64,000 nucleotides of DNA from contig JAZBRS010000020.1 of NCBI GenBank assembly GCA_037176725.1, forward strand, positions 89,970,001 through 90,034,000, given 5' to 3'. Position 1 is the stretch's first letter; each line of letters begins with the position of its first letter. The translations under genes and the position numbers were made by a program. Positions 44,013 to 56,160 of this stretch are shown in pieces. Below the pieces are notes generated by a model. The model searched no databases and was not told the origin of the DNA. It saw only the letters and a program-made list of their open reading frames with translations. Source of the stretch: Posidonia oceanica. Its lineage: Eukaryota > Streptophyta > Magnoliopsida > Alismatales > Posidoniaceae.

Positions 44013-44380
44013 GTTATAGGCAATTGATGCGTTAATGAAGCTGAAATAAACATCATCCTTAAAGGAGTACCAAGGGGCCTCTGAAAACCTATCCAACAAG
44101 GTCCATGGGTTGAGCAATGAGTTCCTCATTAGTTTTTTGTGAGTGGCCTCAAGGAAGAGATCTAGTGGGAAGTCCGTACGTTCAACCCCACTGTCGACCT
44201 TTTGATGGCAATAGGGCTTGCACGGGTGCAAAAGGCTCAAATTGTGAAGAAAAGAAGAACACCAATCCATTGTCCTTCCAGAGGTTTATATCAGAAAATG
44301 GTCTTTGTTTCAATTGTAATGTGAAGTTCGTGATAGGCCACCTTTGCAAGACCCCAAGAACATCCTAATTCCTACATAGA
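44013..44380 (+). pseudogene. chromovirus gag fragment, plus strand
   Basis: Three consecutive frames together read as gypsy gag. First SSLKEYQGASENLSNKVHGL, next LKEEI, a TAG, WEVRTFNPTVDLLMAIGLA, and last a zinc knuckle GLCFNCNVKFVIGHLCK at 44300-44350. Two frameshifts and stops break it. No LTR can be assigned with certainty. It is an isolated relic. Confidence 0.75.
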
Positions 44381-44937
44381 GGTAGACTGAAAGGATCCCT
44401 AGATGAACCTTCGATGTGGGAAGATTTGGATCAGAGAGGGCAAAGGTCGATTCATCATTACCGAAAATCTGTCTCCAAGCGATGGCCAAGTTGGTGCTAT
44501 TGGAGGCAATAAGATTACCAGAAAAAATCAAAAAGATTACTTCTCACTATTCTCATCAACTTTAGGAGCTTGCACAACTTCATTAACAAATCGAGGGTGG
44601 AGATCGTTTACAGAGCTTGGGGTAGTGTCATGTTGAGTGCAATATTCATTTATTTTATTTCCTTTATATCTTTAAAATGTAAAAATATTGTTACTTTAGT
44701 AGGTTTATTTGTTTCGAAGATAGAAAGGGTCTAAATGCAAAAACCTTAAAGGACAAAAGTAAATTGCTGAAGTTTTTGTGCAATGAAAGATTGTTCGGAG
44801 TTTCTGGATCAAGTAGAGAATCAAAATCCAAATCAAATATATCTAGAGATCACAAAATGAGGAAACAAATCGAGTTCGAGAAAATCAAGATGATATGATT
44901 CTCAATCGATGCAAGTCTACACCTAGTTTAGAAGGAA

Positions 44938-46050
44938 CCAAATTGATGTCAATTTTAATATTCCACAAGTACACGACATGCTATGTAGTACGTATGTAAG
45001 TACGTATCGATCCTACAGAGAATAGAGTAATAGTGCAAAGATTAATTGTCAAATATTCAAGGAAAATAATGGAGTTCATGGATATGATTCACGGATGATT
45101 GGTTTAAAACACAGATAAGATTCAAATATTAGAAAATTACGGTTTTTGAATTCATTCATATAAGTAAGAGATGCATGATTAAATCCATTCTCTATCTCTC
45201 TTTCTGATCTAAATAAGTTAAGTCAATGGCTTTTATCCTAACAAGTACAATCTATATACATTGCATTATAGAATATCAAGTAGTAAATAAAAACACATAA
45301 ATTAAACTAAATAAGATGATATACATTAGATCTAAGATTATACACATGATTCCCAATTATTCTTTCCTAAGTATAGGCTAAAAAGATGTAATTAATATTA
45401 GTTTATCAAAGTTTATCGATATAACAAAGATTCATGCAATATACATCTAGCCTAAGTAATCATGACATTAAAACATAAGAAGACAGAGAGAGATTTAATC
45501 ACATCTAAAATTTACATGAACTTTATCTAAACCCTAAATCTAGAATTGAGTTGCACATGGAAATAATAGAAACTAAAGAATTAAAGATAGAAACTGAAAT
45601 ACAAGACATAGTTGAAGAGAAAATGACTTTTTATTGATGAAACTTAAGATTACAATAGAAAAATCCCTTGAAGCTTTGCACAAAAGGAAGAGAAAAAGCC
45701 AACTTCGGAGTACAACTCAAGGGGGGAATGAATAAGAATCTAGATCTCCAAACAATGGTCTTTTTATATACTTACAAAGACATCTCTCACGTTGGAAACA
45801 AATTTGGTAACAGATTCAGATTTTAACTACAAAACTATCAAGTTTACAGTATTCCTGTTGATCGAGATTTTTCTGTAACATAATATCTCCGAAACGGGCA
45901 CCTAGGAGACGCCTAATAGCATTTGGGCGCCTTCTTGGCACCCAGATTTAGCAAATTTTGCTAATATGTTGCTCTTGTTGTTTATTCTCCTCTGTTAACG
46001 CTCAATCAAATATAAAAATATGAATTTGAATTCTTGACGCAAATCTGAGT
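44938..46050 (-). repeat. probable diverged LTR of an Athila-like element
   Basis: The start TTGATGTCAATTTTAATATTCC with ...GTATCGATCCTACAGAG is the kind of sequence found at the ends of Athila/Tat-type LTRs. A TATATAAAAA on the minus strand near 45770 would be its TATA box. It lies on the 3' side of the Athila-like pol at 47100-49124, as a 3' LTR would. Boundaries are approximate. Confidence 0.4.
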
Positions 46051-47100
46051 GCTTGTTACAATATTCATTTGTTTTTTACTTCAAATATCTTCTGAATTTG
46101 AATTCAAATTTAAATTTTTTTACGCATTTAATCTTTTCTCCTCCTTTTTCTCAACTCTTTCTAGATTACAAGTTTCACCATCATCATGTCATCATAGAGA
46201 CTCTATCTTATTTTTCAAATCATCCTCTTAAAAATTACTCATATGTACCTTGTGTTTGTGAAATAAACCATAGCATGGGTTTTCAAATCTAAGCTTACCA
46301 CCTTAGCAATTTTAATGATTCAGAGAACTGTATCTTAGTTTCTTAGACTTTATTCTTGGCTAACTTTTTAGTGAGCTTTAGGTCAATGGATTTCAAACCA
46401 GATGGTTTTAGATTACCAGGTGTGAAGACACATCTAAAGACTTAATTATTCGAGTAGCTAAGGCTACAAAAACAAGACTATTATTATTATTATTTTCCTC
46501 TAATCACGTTTTTATGTGAATATCAATGCTTATTGAGGCACGATACCTAGTAATTCAGTGATTATTAGATTTTCCTTTTCCCTTTTTTTTTCTTTGAATG
46601 CTGAGGTGTTTTAGATCTTCTTTTATTCTCCACAACTAAGGATTAGAGTAAAAGTGTAATATAAGGTACACATGAGTTTATCAATTTTTCAAATGATGTT
46701 ATTCTTCTGATTTTGTCTCTATTCTTTGAATCATAAGGTTCCTAATTAATCAGCCTTACCTTTGAACTTCAGACCCAAGGTTACTAATTCACTCCTAGAT
46801 GATTAGACTAATGTGAATAGTTCCTAATGTTTTTTATTTTTTGAATGAAAAGAAAATAAATAAATAAATAAAACACATTTTTTGATTTTTTTAATAAGAA
46901 AATGAAAAGACACAGAGAAGACTCCCCCATACCTAAATCATGCATTGTCCTTAATGTATGCAACAATATGATATGATCAATGAATTGAAATAAAATTAGA
47001 AAAATGATACATGATCAGGGATGAAGTGCTTTTGCTGCTAAGAAAAAAAAAATGTACAATTTATTCATATTTACAAGATGTGTTCACAACTTGCCTAAGA
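46051..47100 (-). other. AT-rich non-coding spacer between the Athila-like integrase and its putative 3' LTR
   Basis: Athila/Tat elements have a long non-coding stretch between integrase and the 3' LTR, and this one fits in place and composition. A (TTA)n run lies near 46480. No domain is visible. Confidence 0.4.
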
Positions 47101-47129
47101 TATTGAGGATCATGGAGAATCATGCCCTC

Positions 47130-49124
47130 ACCTTCTTTTTTCGTGGGTAATTCCAAAGCAGTTTTAAACGTTGACCATTGACCTTGAATATTTCATCATT
47201 CTTTAGATTCTCAATTTCTATAGCTCCATGAGGGTATACAACTTTCACTACATAAGGTCTAGTCCATCAAGATCTTAACTTTCTTGGAAATAGATGAAGC
47301 CTAGAATTATACAAGAGGACCTTTTGACCTGGTGAAAACAACTTCCGAAGAATTACTTTATTACGAAAGATCTTGGTATTCTCCTTATAAATCTTAGAGC
47401 TATCGTATACTTCATTTCTTAGCTATTCTAACTCAATTAGTCACAACTTCCTCTTTGCTCCCGTTGTAGCTAAATCCAAATTCAATTGCTTGATGGCCAT
47501 AATGTTTGATGTTCTAACTCAACTGGCAAGTGGCAAACTTTTCCAAATACAAGCTAATATGGAGACATTCTTAAATTGGTCTTAAATGCAATTCGATGGG
47601 CCCATAATGTATCAATTAATCTCTTAGACCAATCTTTCCGATTTGGCTTGACAACTTTCTCCAATATTTGCTTGATTTGCCGATCAGATACTTCCACTTG
47701 ACCACTTGTTTGCGGATGATATGGACTGACAAGCTTGTGGGTGATAGAGTATTTTTTCATTAAGGCTTCAAATGAATGGTTATAGAAATGTGTGCCCCTA
47801 TCACTAATAATTGCTCGTGGCATGCCAAACCTAGAAAAGATATTTGACTTTAGGAATTCAATGACCACCTTGTTGTCATTGGACTTACATGGCATAGCTT
47901 CTATCCATTTGGACACATAATCAATCACCACTAAAATGTATAACAAGTCATGAGAACTAAGGAATGGGCCCATAAAATCAATCCCATACACATAAAAAAT
48001 CTCCACTTCCAAAATAGATTGTAATAACATCATATTTTTTCTTGTGATCCTACCCAAATGTTGACACCTATAATAAATTTGACAAAAATCATAAGCATCC
48101 TTAAACAAAGTGGGACAATAAAATCCACATTGGAGTACTTTTGTAGCTATCTTCTTGGGCCCAAAGTGCTCTCCACAAGCTTGGTCATGGCAAAAAGATA
48201 AAACACTCCTAACCTCTTGTAACAATCTGGAATGCATCTTCTAACAATCTGGTCAAGACAGTACTTAAAGAGATAAGGATCATCCCAATAGAAATACTTG
48301 ACTTGGGAGAAAAACTTGTACCTATCTTGTTTGGTCCAGTCTAGTGGGATTTCACCAGTCACTAAATAATTCACTATGTCAACAAACCAAGGTTCAGAAG
48401 AAATGAGAAGAAGTTATTCATTAGGGAAACTATCATTCACTGGAGGCTCAGTGGAAGGTTCTAGAATCAAATGGGACAAATGATCAGCTATCACATTTTC
48501 ACATCCTTTCTTGTCCCTAATCTCAAGATCAAACTCCTGAAGTAAAAGGATCCATCTGATTAGCTGAGCTTTCGCATCATTCTTGGCTAATAAGTGCTTG
48601 AGTGCAGCATGGTCTGTGTATATGATGATGTGGGACCCAATCGAGTAGGACCGAAATTTCTGTAAGGCATAGACCACAGCTACGAATTCCTTCTCAGTGA
48701 TAGAATAATTCAGTTGGGCATCATTCATTGTCCTACTGGCATAGTAGATTACATGTGCCAACGTTTCAATCCTTTGACCTAAGACAGCACCGATGGCGTA
48801 ATTAGATGCATCACACATGAGTTCAAATGGTTGGGTCCAATAGGGTGGATTAATGATAGGGGCTGAGGTCAATGCCTTCTTGAGATGCTCAAATGCCTTA
48901 AGACATTCAGGAGTGAAGTCAAAAGGGACATCCTAATATAACAAATTGGTTAAGGGCCTAGCGACCTTGATAAAGTCCTTGATGAATCTCCTATAAAATC
49001 CTATATGTCCTAAGAAGGTCCTAATATCCTAACAATTGTTGGTGCTAAGAGATTTGAAATGAGATCTACTTTGGCTAGATCCATTTCAATTCCTTTTTTC
49101 TATATGACATGGCCCAAGACAATG
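47130..49124 (-). pseudogene. Athila-like Ty3/gypsy RT end, RNase H and integrase
   Basis: On the minus strand, from high to low coordinates, the sequence starts inside RT (IVLGHVI near 49120; FLGHIGFYRRFIKDF near 49010). It continues with RNase H ([32 protein letters not shown]) at 48872-48414. The integrase zinc-binding region and core follow at 48237-47554, with D-D-E segments GIDFMGP, SDRGTHF and SGQVEV, then a C-terminal part [13 protein letters not shown] near 47215. This arrangement and wording match the non-chromodomain Athila group. Frame breaks exist near 48150-48400 and in RT. The element is cut at its 5' side at about 49124. Confidence 0.88.
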
Positions 49125-50277
49125 TGTAAGGACCTCGGTCGTCATACCTAACCTAACCATTTTTTTTCCAATTAAATATCAATTACTGAATCTAAATCCA
49201 AACACAACAATTCAGAAGGTTAAATTAACATAAATAAAACTAAAACAACATATCTACCTAGAGTGGTTGACTGACTCTTTTCCATATGCACTAGTAAACC
49301 AACTCCTGATTTGCACCTACAAAACACAAAACAAAAGCACACGTGAATGACTACTAAATAGGTCACCCAACACACACTCCACAAAAGCCAGAAAACAACA
49401 CAAACTAGGCATAATGATTATGCAAACCAAAAACTAATGAAAATCAACACCTAGGTCCTCACACAAGAACCCAAACACACTGAAATCCAAACCTTGGAAA
49501 ACAACAGAACCCGTGCACAATACTTGTGCAAACCAAAAACCATTGGAAATTGGCACATAGAACCTTACATGGGGACCCAAGCACACCAGAATCCCGAATC
49601 ACAGAAAAGAAAACACAATGCACTCACTCAATGTAACGTGCATCCAGAAAACCAACTCAAGACAGGAAGCCCAAATCTCTCAAATCTCGAGATTTGTCCA
49701 CCAAACCACCATAACCAAAATGGGCATCACAATATTGATGCCAAGAAACCAAAGTCACAGAAACATTAGAAAAACTTGCATCTAATCTTGATGCCACCAA
49801 AACCACAATAGGGCAATCCACTATTGCCAACAAGCATAAATCTTTTAAATATGCTTTTCATAACCATTTCTCTTTTTCCGAACCAAAACCATGTGCATTT
49901 TGAAATCTCTTTATGCACACTTGAAATGGTTACTCTATGCCAAATCAAGCCCAAAACCATCACAAAACTGCACTCACATTCACAGTCAAAAACCTGTCAT
50001 GTTGCTCGACGCCAAGCAACCTACATTGGCCTACAAGCAGCCGCTAAGGCGCACTGCATTGCTGCAGCAAAGCCACATTGTGCAAGAGCTCCCCTCCCTG
50101 GGTTCATACTCTAAGAACCCTCAAAAGTCAACACAAGACAACACTCACACATGGTCCGCCCTCTTGATGTCCTCAGGACTATTATACTTGACCACATAGA
50201 GGACTTTTTCACCTCCTGGTCTTGCCAGTACAACTCCCTGAGACCTTAGCCTATTCCTCTAGCTCTTGACCCTCCAA
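49125..50277 (-). repeat. Tekay-like LTR fragment (3' part)
   Basis: Read on the minus strand it parallels the later part of the LTR at 51365-54839. This includes the GTGCTTTTG...TTTTGTAG|GTGCA acceptor-like site at 49317-49318. It ends ...CGAGGTCCTTACA at 49125. It begins near 50277 in the middle of the LTR, so the upstream part is missing. It directly abuts the truncated Athila-like RT. Confidence 0.65.
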
Positions 50278-51364
50278 CTTTTTATTTGGTGAGGGTGGAG
50301 GTGGATAATGGTCATGATTTGCCGCTTTGGAGTTAAAATTTTCCATGTACTCATCAACATCACCTTCTTCATATAGTGGGTTGTCCCATGTCGACTCCAT
50401 ATAATTCCCATGTGTATAGTGATTTACATTTTCATACCATACTTATCATCAACATCCTCTTCATTTTGCTCATAATGCACTTTATAAAGGGGGTTGACCT
50501 GCATTCGACCCTTTAAAGACTCTATGTTCTAGGATAGAGTTCATCCATCGGTTTATTTGTGGCAGTGCATTTGATTAGGTATTTTGGAATTGTCCTTCAG
50601 AACAAGTCAATGTTGCAGTTCATGCACGTCTATTGTTCATGAGGCTCTGCTCCTGGCACTGTTTGCCATTTTGGAGATGGTGTTGGGTGGAAAGTCTTGC
50701 CTACTTGGGAGAGCTTGATTTGAATCAGTTTGGAGAAACTAAAAATTACTTGATTTGTCATTGATTTGGATCCAGTTCTTCACCAGTAATGGGATGGAAT
50801 ATTTGGAGCATCTCTATTTGTTCTTGGTGAATTTTTGGCTCTTCACGGTACACAAAATTGAATTCTAGCACTTGAGTCATCTTAATAAACCATCAAGCCT
50901 CTGATTTGTCTATTGTTGTTGTTGGATGCTGTAAACCCTTCATCTAACATAAGACACTATTGAGGATAGTGTTCTACATTGATTGTTCTACTGCTAGGGC
51001 AATCTCCTACTATATGCTGTTCGATGCTACGATCTGGAGCGTCTAACATAGGATGCTATTGTAGCCCGTGTCCTACACACTACTCAAGAGTCTTCCACCA
51101 TCTATTAGAGTGGAATGGAGGGGACAAATCACTCACAGTTTTTACAAATAATTACAAAGATATGGGAATCTAGCAAAGGGTCCTAGAAAGAAATTAAAAG
51201 ATTACAACTTTCAAGGGCAACCTAATACAAGTTTCTAGGAAATGAGAATAATAAATCAAAAGACTTGTAGAACCTGTTCATACACCCTATTCCTGTTTAT
51301 ACACCCTGTTCATTCAATCATTCACCCAAAATAACTAGAAAACACGAAGAAAAAGGCAACTAAA
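50278..51364. other. unassigned segment between two LTR pieces
   Basis: Only short open frames occur. Two local copies of a ...TCTAACATARGAYRCTATTG... segment lie at about 50940-50970 and 51045-51075. I cannot assign it to a gene or element. Confidence 0.45.
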
Positions 51365-51868
51365 TGTTAGATGCATTTGCGTCTTCGTCCTACGGAAGTA
51401 ATGATCCCTGTAGCTACAACCGTATCCTAACTACATTTTTCATTTAATCAACAATTATTATTATAGAAAGCTACATCCAATTGCATAAATTAAAGAGTTA
51501 GAACCAACATAATAAATTAAATTACCTACCTAGATCCTTGATGTATGGCAGCGTGACTCCTCGCTATGTGCACTAGCAAAATCCTACTCCTAACCTGCAC
51601 CTGTGAAAACACAAATCAAAGCACATATGAGTGACCACTCAAAAAGGTCACTCAACACACACCCACCCTAAACACACACAAAGACAACTCAGCAAACAAC
51701 GCCGAGGTGCCAGGTGTAATCACACCAAAAGCAACAGAACTCAGGCATCTCTCCTGGATGCCACAACAACACAACATGGCAATTCACTATTTCCCAGCAA
51801 GCAGCAAATCCTTTAAAACATACCTTTAAAACCATTTTCTCTTTCTTTTAAACCAAAATCACATAGGC

Positions 51869-51950
51869 AAAACAACAACGCCACACAGGTGCAACCACAA
51901 CACCACACAGGCGAAACAACAACGCCACACAGGCACAACCACAAAACCAA
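51869..51950. repeat. short tandem repeat around ACAACGCCACACAGG
   Basis: Four imperfect units of 15-20 bases carrying CCACACAGGYR and ACAACRCCACACAGG follow each other inside the minus-strand LTR. Confidence 0.75.
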
Positions 51951-52398
51951 ACACAGAGCCACTGCTCAGAAAAACACGGTCTTCTCTAGACTAGAGCTTG
52001 ATTTCCAAAATCAGTGCTCAACAAAACGATGACTACAACAAAACAAACAATAGTGTGTCATGCTGCCCGGTGCCAAGCAACCAACACTGGCCACAAGTAG
52101 CCGCCGAAGTGCACTACACTGCCATAAACAAGCCACCCTGTGAGGAGCAAGTCCATCTCGATGCCCTGCCTCTCTATAGGACCCTCACAAAGCTAACCCT
52201 CCTCGGGAAAGCCGCTCACCCTCCTCAGGCAAGCTGTCTTCTCTTAGGACAACACCACAGGGTACGCCCTCTCGGTGTCCTAACCTCAGTGTCTAGGACA
52301 ACCAGAGTCTCTTTCACCTCCAGGTCCAGTCAACACCTCAAACCACAAACCACAAGCCTCAGCAAAACCATGAAAGCCACGTGAACCTCAACCTAAAC

Positions 52399-52560
52399 AA
52401 GCAGCTCACGACCTTAGGGGTATCACCCATCCCTAAAGGCTAGCTGGGAGCATCGGTCTCTTGGTCCCTCAAAACCACAAAACACTCAGATCTCACCCTA
52501 AGCAAGCAGCTCATGACCCCAGAGGTATCACCCCTTCCTTGGAAGGTTGGCCGGGAGCTT
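52399..52560. repeat. tandem duplication with a 105-bp period inside the minus-strand LTR
   Basis: AAGCAGCTCAYGACC starts at 52399 and again at 52504, each followed by AGGGGTATCACCC-like and GGGAGC-like blocks. This is the same LTR sub-region that is duplicated in the LTR at 56161. Confidence 0.7.
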
Positions 52561-54839
52561 AGGTCTCTCAGTCCTTAGAAAATCTTTCCAAAACCATTGC
52601 ATCTCTTTTCCAAACCTCTTTTGGAAAACCATTTCGAAAATCATCTCAAAACACCACAAAACGCTGTGCCAAACGTTGCACAGAAAGCCATGTCCAAAAC
52701 CACCAACTCAAAACCACGTTTCCAAAACATTCCACATTTTTCCCAAATCGTTTTGAAAATCCTTTTGAAATCATATTCCAAAACTAGCTCAAAAACATCA
52801 CCTAGACAGCTCCTCTGTTAGGCCATATTGTGCCCAAAAGAGAGACAAAGAGGCAAAAGCACCTTCTGAGTAAGAAGTTTACCCTAAAGAGACCACACAG
52901 AAGCCAAAACAACGGTCTTGAAATCCCATTTAATGACAAGACCGAACACCAACACAAACCACACCCAGAATTCTAAGTCCTGGTGCCAAAGTGTAGGACA
53001 TCTACTGACCTGTGTCTTACACAAGATGCAGCCAGCTCAACGTCGAACCCAAACAGTGCCATTGAATACACAATTCAGTGCACCACACCTCAACCAATCC
53101 AATAACTAATCCTAAGGTTAAACATGAACCCTAATGTCCATCTAGACCATTCAGGGGAAACATTAGTATTCCTAAGTCTTATAATCTTTTATTGCATCTA
53201 CAACAATAATGGGAATCTTGCTAAATCACTTAGGCATTCCTCAATATCATTATCTAATCATTTCCCTAATCATCTTATTTCATAAAGTTATCTACAAGAT
53301 CAATACACTACTTAACAACACTTACAATACTCCAAACCAAGCCACAAACCACCAAAACAGGGTCTGAACTAGACCCAAAATGTGGTAGTGAACCGCAGAT
53401 GGAAAACATAGTAGTGAACCGTGGTTGCCATACGCGGCCAACCCCTAAAACCAGAGCAGAAAACCAGAGACGAATGCAGAGAACCCAAAAATCGCTCAGA
53501 CCGATCTCACCACACACAATCAAAAACCACATTTCATATATCAAACTGAAGATCTCGAGATACTCTATCGTTTTGGACAAAAATCGCAAAGATCTGATGT
53601 GTAAAACTTGAGATATCAAAAATCAAAGTTCACATTCACTATTCATTTGAGAATACCTAAGTAAATCACAACGGGTCTCCCCACACAAGCTCAAAAATCA
53701 CATACAATATGTCAAAATGAAGATCTAGAGATGATCTACCATTTGGGACAAAAATCTCAAGAATCGGATGCATGTAGCTCAAGTTATTGCAAATCAAAGC
53801 ATGCATACACTATTCACCAGAGAACTCATTAATCACTGTAAAATCTCGATAAAAATCCCCTAAAATCGTGGAAACTCTACTACACATCAAGATCACTACG
53901 AGCATGCTCTTGCAATCAATTTAGGCATAAAGGAGAGGATCTACGGGTGTGTACCGTTCACTGACACACACAGCAACCTCGACGGCCGTCGGCGACCTCC
54001 ATGCACAGCAACTCCCTCTTGCTCCCAACTGAGCATGCATGACCTCCTCGAGCTTGCACCGTCGCAGGGACGACGACCGGAGCTCGCCTCCACCTCATGA
54101 GCATAGTCTTATGGTCAGCGATCGACGCTCTCTATGTCCCTCATCACTCTCTCTGACTCTCTTTCTCTCTTTCCTTTACTGAAGGAGGAGGAGAAGAAGA
54201 AGAAGCAGAGGAAGAAGGGGAAGGAGGGGAGGAAGAAAGCCCTGGATCCTCCACTCTCTCACTCACTGTGCTCGAGGAACAGGAGTGCCTTCCAATGAGG
54301 AGTAAGCCACCCTTAAATATCCGTAAGCTGAGGAAGAACTCAGGCACATATCTGCAGTCACGAGTGCGTGCGCACAACCACGGGTCCAACGCTCAACAAC
54401 CCCGCACACCAACTCAAAGACCCTAGGGCAAACAACCCTCAAACCATTGCCACGTGCATGTGAGACTACGAGCACAGAACTACAACTACGCAACCACTCA
54501 CTGCTCAAGTGGCTCGTGCAAGCAGAGATCAATCACCAAAGCACACCACAGACCTCCACAACCCAAGATAAAGCCATAATCATCCAACAAGACCTCCACA
54601 AGGGTCCACACATCATCTCATCGTCAAAATATCAAAACACCTCATCCAAATCTAGGCTACAACACCAAATCCCAAAAGCAAGCCACTGAATTGCTGGAAC
54701 AGGGTATCGTGCCACCAATTCCCACCAGAATTACACACCAGAGACACGCGCCACCACCCTATGCTAGTAACACCTGCCTCTAGTTAAAAATCCACTAAAC
54801 TGGACAATAAAGAAGGCAAACCAATTTGCGAGTGTTACA

Positions 54840-56160
54840 TCCTAACCCCCTTAAAGGAATTTCACCTCTGAAATTCTCAAGGCGGAAAGGTCAAGGGTAC
54901 CAAACCCTGATGTCCAACTTAAGACCCCAGACAACCAACACAACGGTGCCACTCAAAGCTCAAGGCTAGCAGAAGAAATCTATGCTCCACAAGGCCATCT
55001 CATCCCACCAAGGTCCAGAGTGACACCAAGGACTCATCTCTCCTCGAGTCCAAACTCCACCACTCCCTAGCGAGGGTCCCTTCATGACACAAAACCTCCA
55101 ACCACAAGCTCAAAATAGTGTCTTCCAGAATCACAAAGCATCCTGAGCCTCTCTGGCAGACTCGCAAAACACAAGTATGACCAGGTATAACCAGATTCCA
55201 CCAACATCCGATGCGCTACTCTGATGCTCAACCTGGCCAGCAACTACCCAAACTCCACACCACGTGCTCAGTATCATCTCTCATCTCTCTATGAATATCT
55301 CTTCCCATTCATGGCATGAGAGAATCTAGACACTGAGTCATGACAAAGCTCTTCACGGATTTAGAGTGTACTAACATATCAGCTAACCAAGCACCATCTG
55401 TCTCCAGGAATTGCTCCCTAGGCTGACACTCCATCAGATCCAGAGCAAAAACACCACCGTGGCCAACACAATCACATGAGTTGGATAGTTCCTCTTGTGA
55501 TTCCCCAATTGACAAGAACCATAAGTCACTACGTTGCCTCATTGCAACAAGAACTCATCCCAACCCAAGGCCACAAGAATCACTGCATCCAGTGAAACAA
55601 CCACAACCAATGGTAAGGACCACTCGGGAGTCAAACTCGGATGAGTCTCTAACTCATACAACTACCAGCAACAAAGTCCAAACCAACTCGAGCTATTCCT
55701 CCTTCCTGCTTGACTTGTCCATAGTGTCACTATCTTAGAGATGCCTCTACTGGATCCCCGAGAATAGTTCACCTGAACCAGGAATTAATTGGTCTGAGGA
55801 ATCACCTAGGATCACACCCAACAACTCAACCAACGACGCCAACAAATTGAGATGGGAAGCCGACCTCATCGGCTCTACCCCAATCTCCACCATGGGAAAC
55901 CTAAAAGAAAACACAGGAGATAGAATCTCCACAGATTGAACAACACTGAGCCATTCGAACCACCAACAACCAGAAACCAACTGGGCATCCCCAACTGGAC
56001 ACCCCAAAATAGCACATAGAAAACAACATACTGGGCTATGCCACTCTACAGGCCAAGCCCCCAAACACACGACACAACAGCGCAACACAAATGCTAACTT
56101 TAACACACAGCACCACCCAGATAACTTTGTCCTCATCCAGAGTATCTGGCGCAGCAACAC
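54840..56160 (-). mobile_element. interior of a Tekay-like derivative without recognisable pol
   Basis: It lies upstream, in minus orientation, of the polypurine tract and LTR at 54839. The 1.3 kb have open minus-strand stretches (for example 56160-55747) but none of the protease, RT or integrase motifs. This suggests a large non-autonomous (LARD-like) derivative or a deletion. It ends at 56160 against an LTR in the opposite orientation. Confidence 0.45.

Larger units (their letters stand above)
51365..54839 (-). repeat. long Tekay-like LTR, minus strand (about 3.5 kb)
   Basis: On the minus strand it starts TGTAACACTCG at 54839, right after a GGGGGTTAGGA polypurine tract, and ends ATCTAACA at 51365. 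In order it has a terminal stem, pyrimidine and purine tracts (54120-54240), a GC-rich leader (54000-54080), donor-like ACG|GTACACACC at 53954 and acceptor-like TTTCACAG at 51601. Its later part (52050-52300) is similar to 58760-58990 in the opposite orientation. Confidence 0.7.

Noticed and set aside
55747..56160. 137-codon minus-strand frame as a gene
   Set aside because: It has no recognisable domain and lies in the interior of an LTR derivative.
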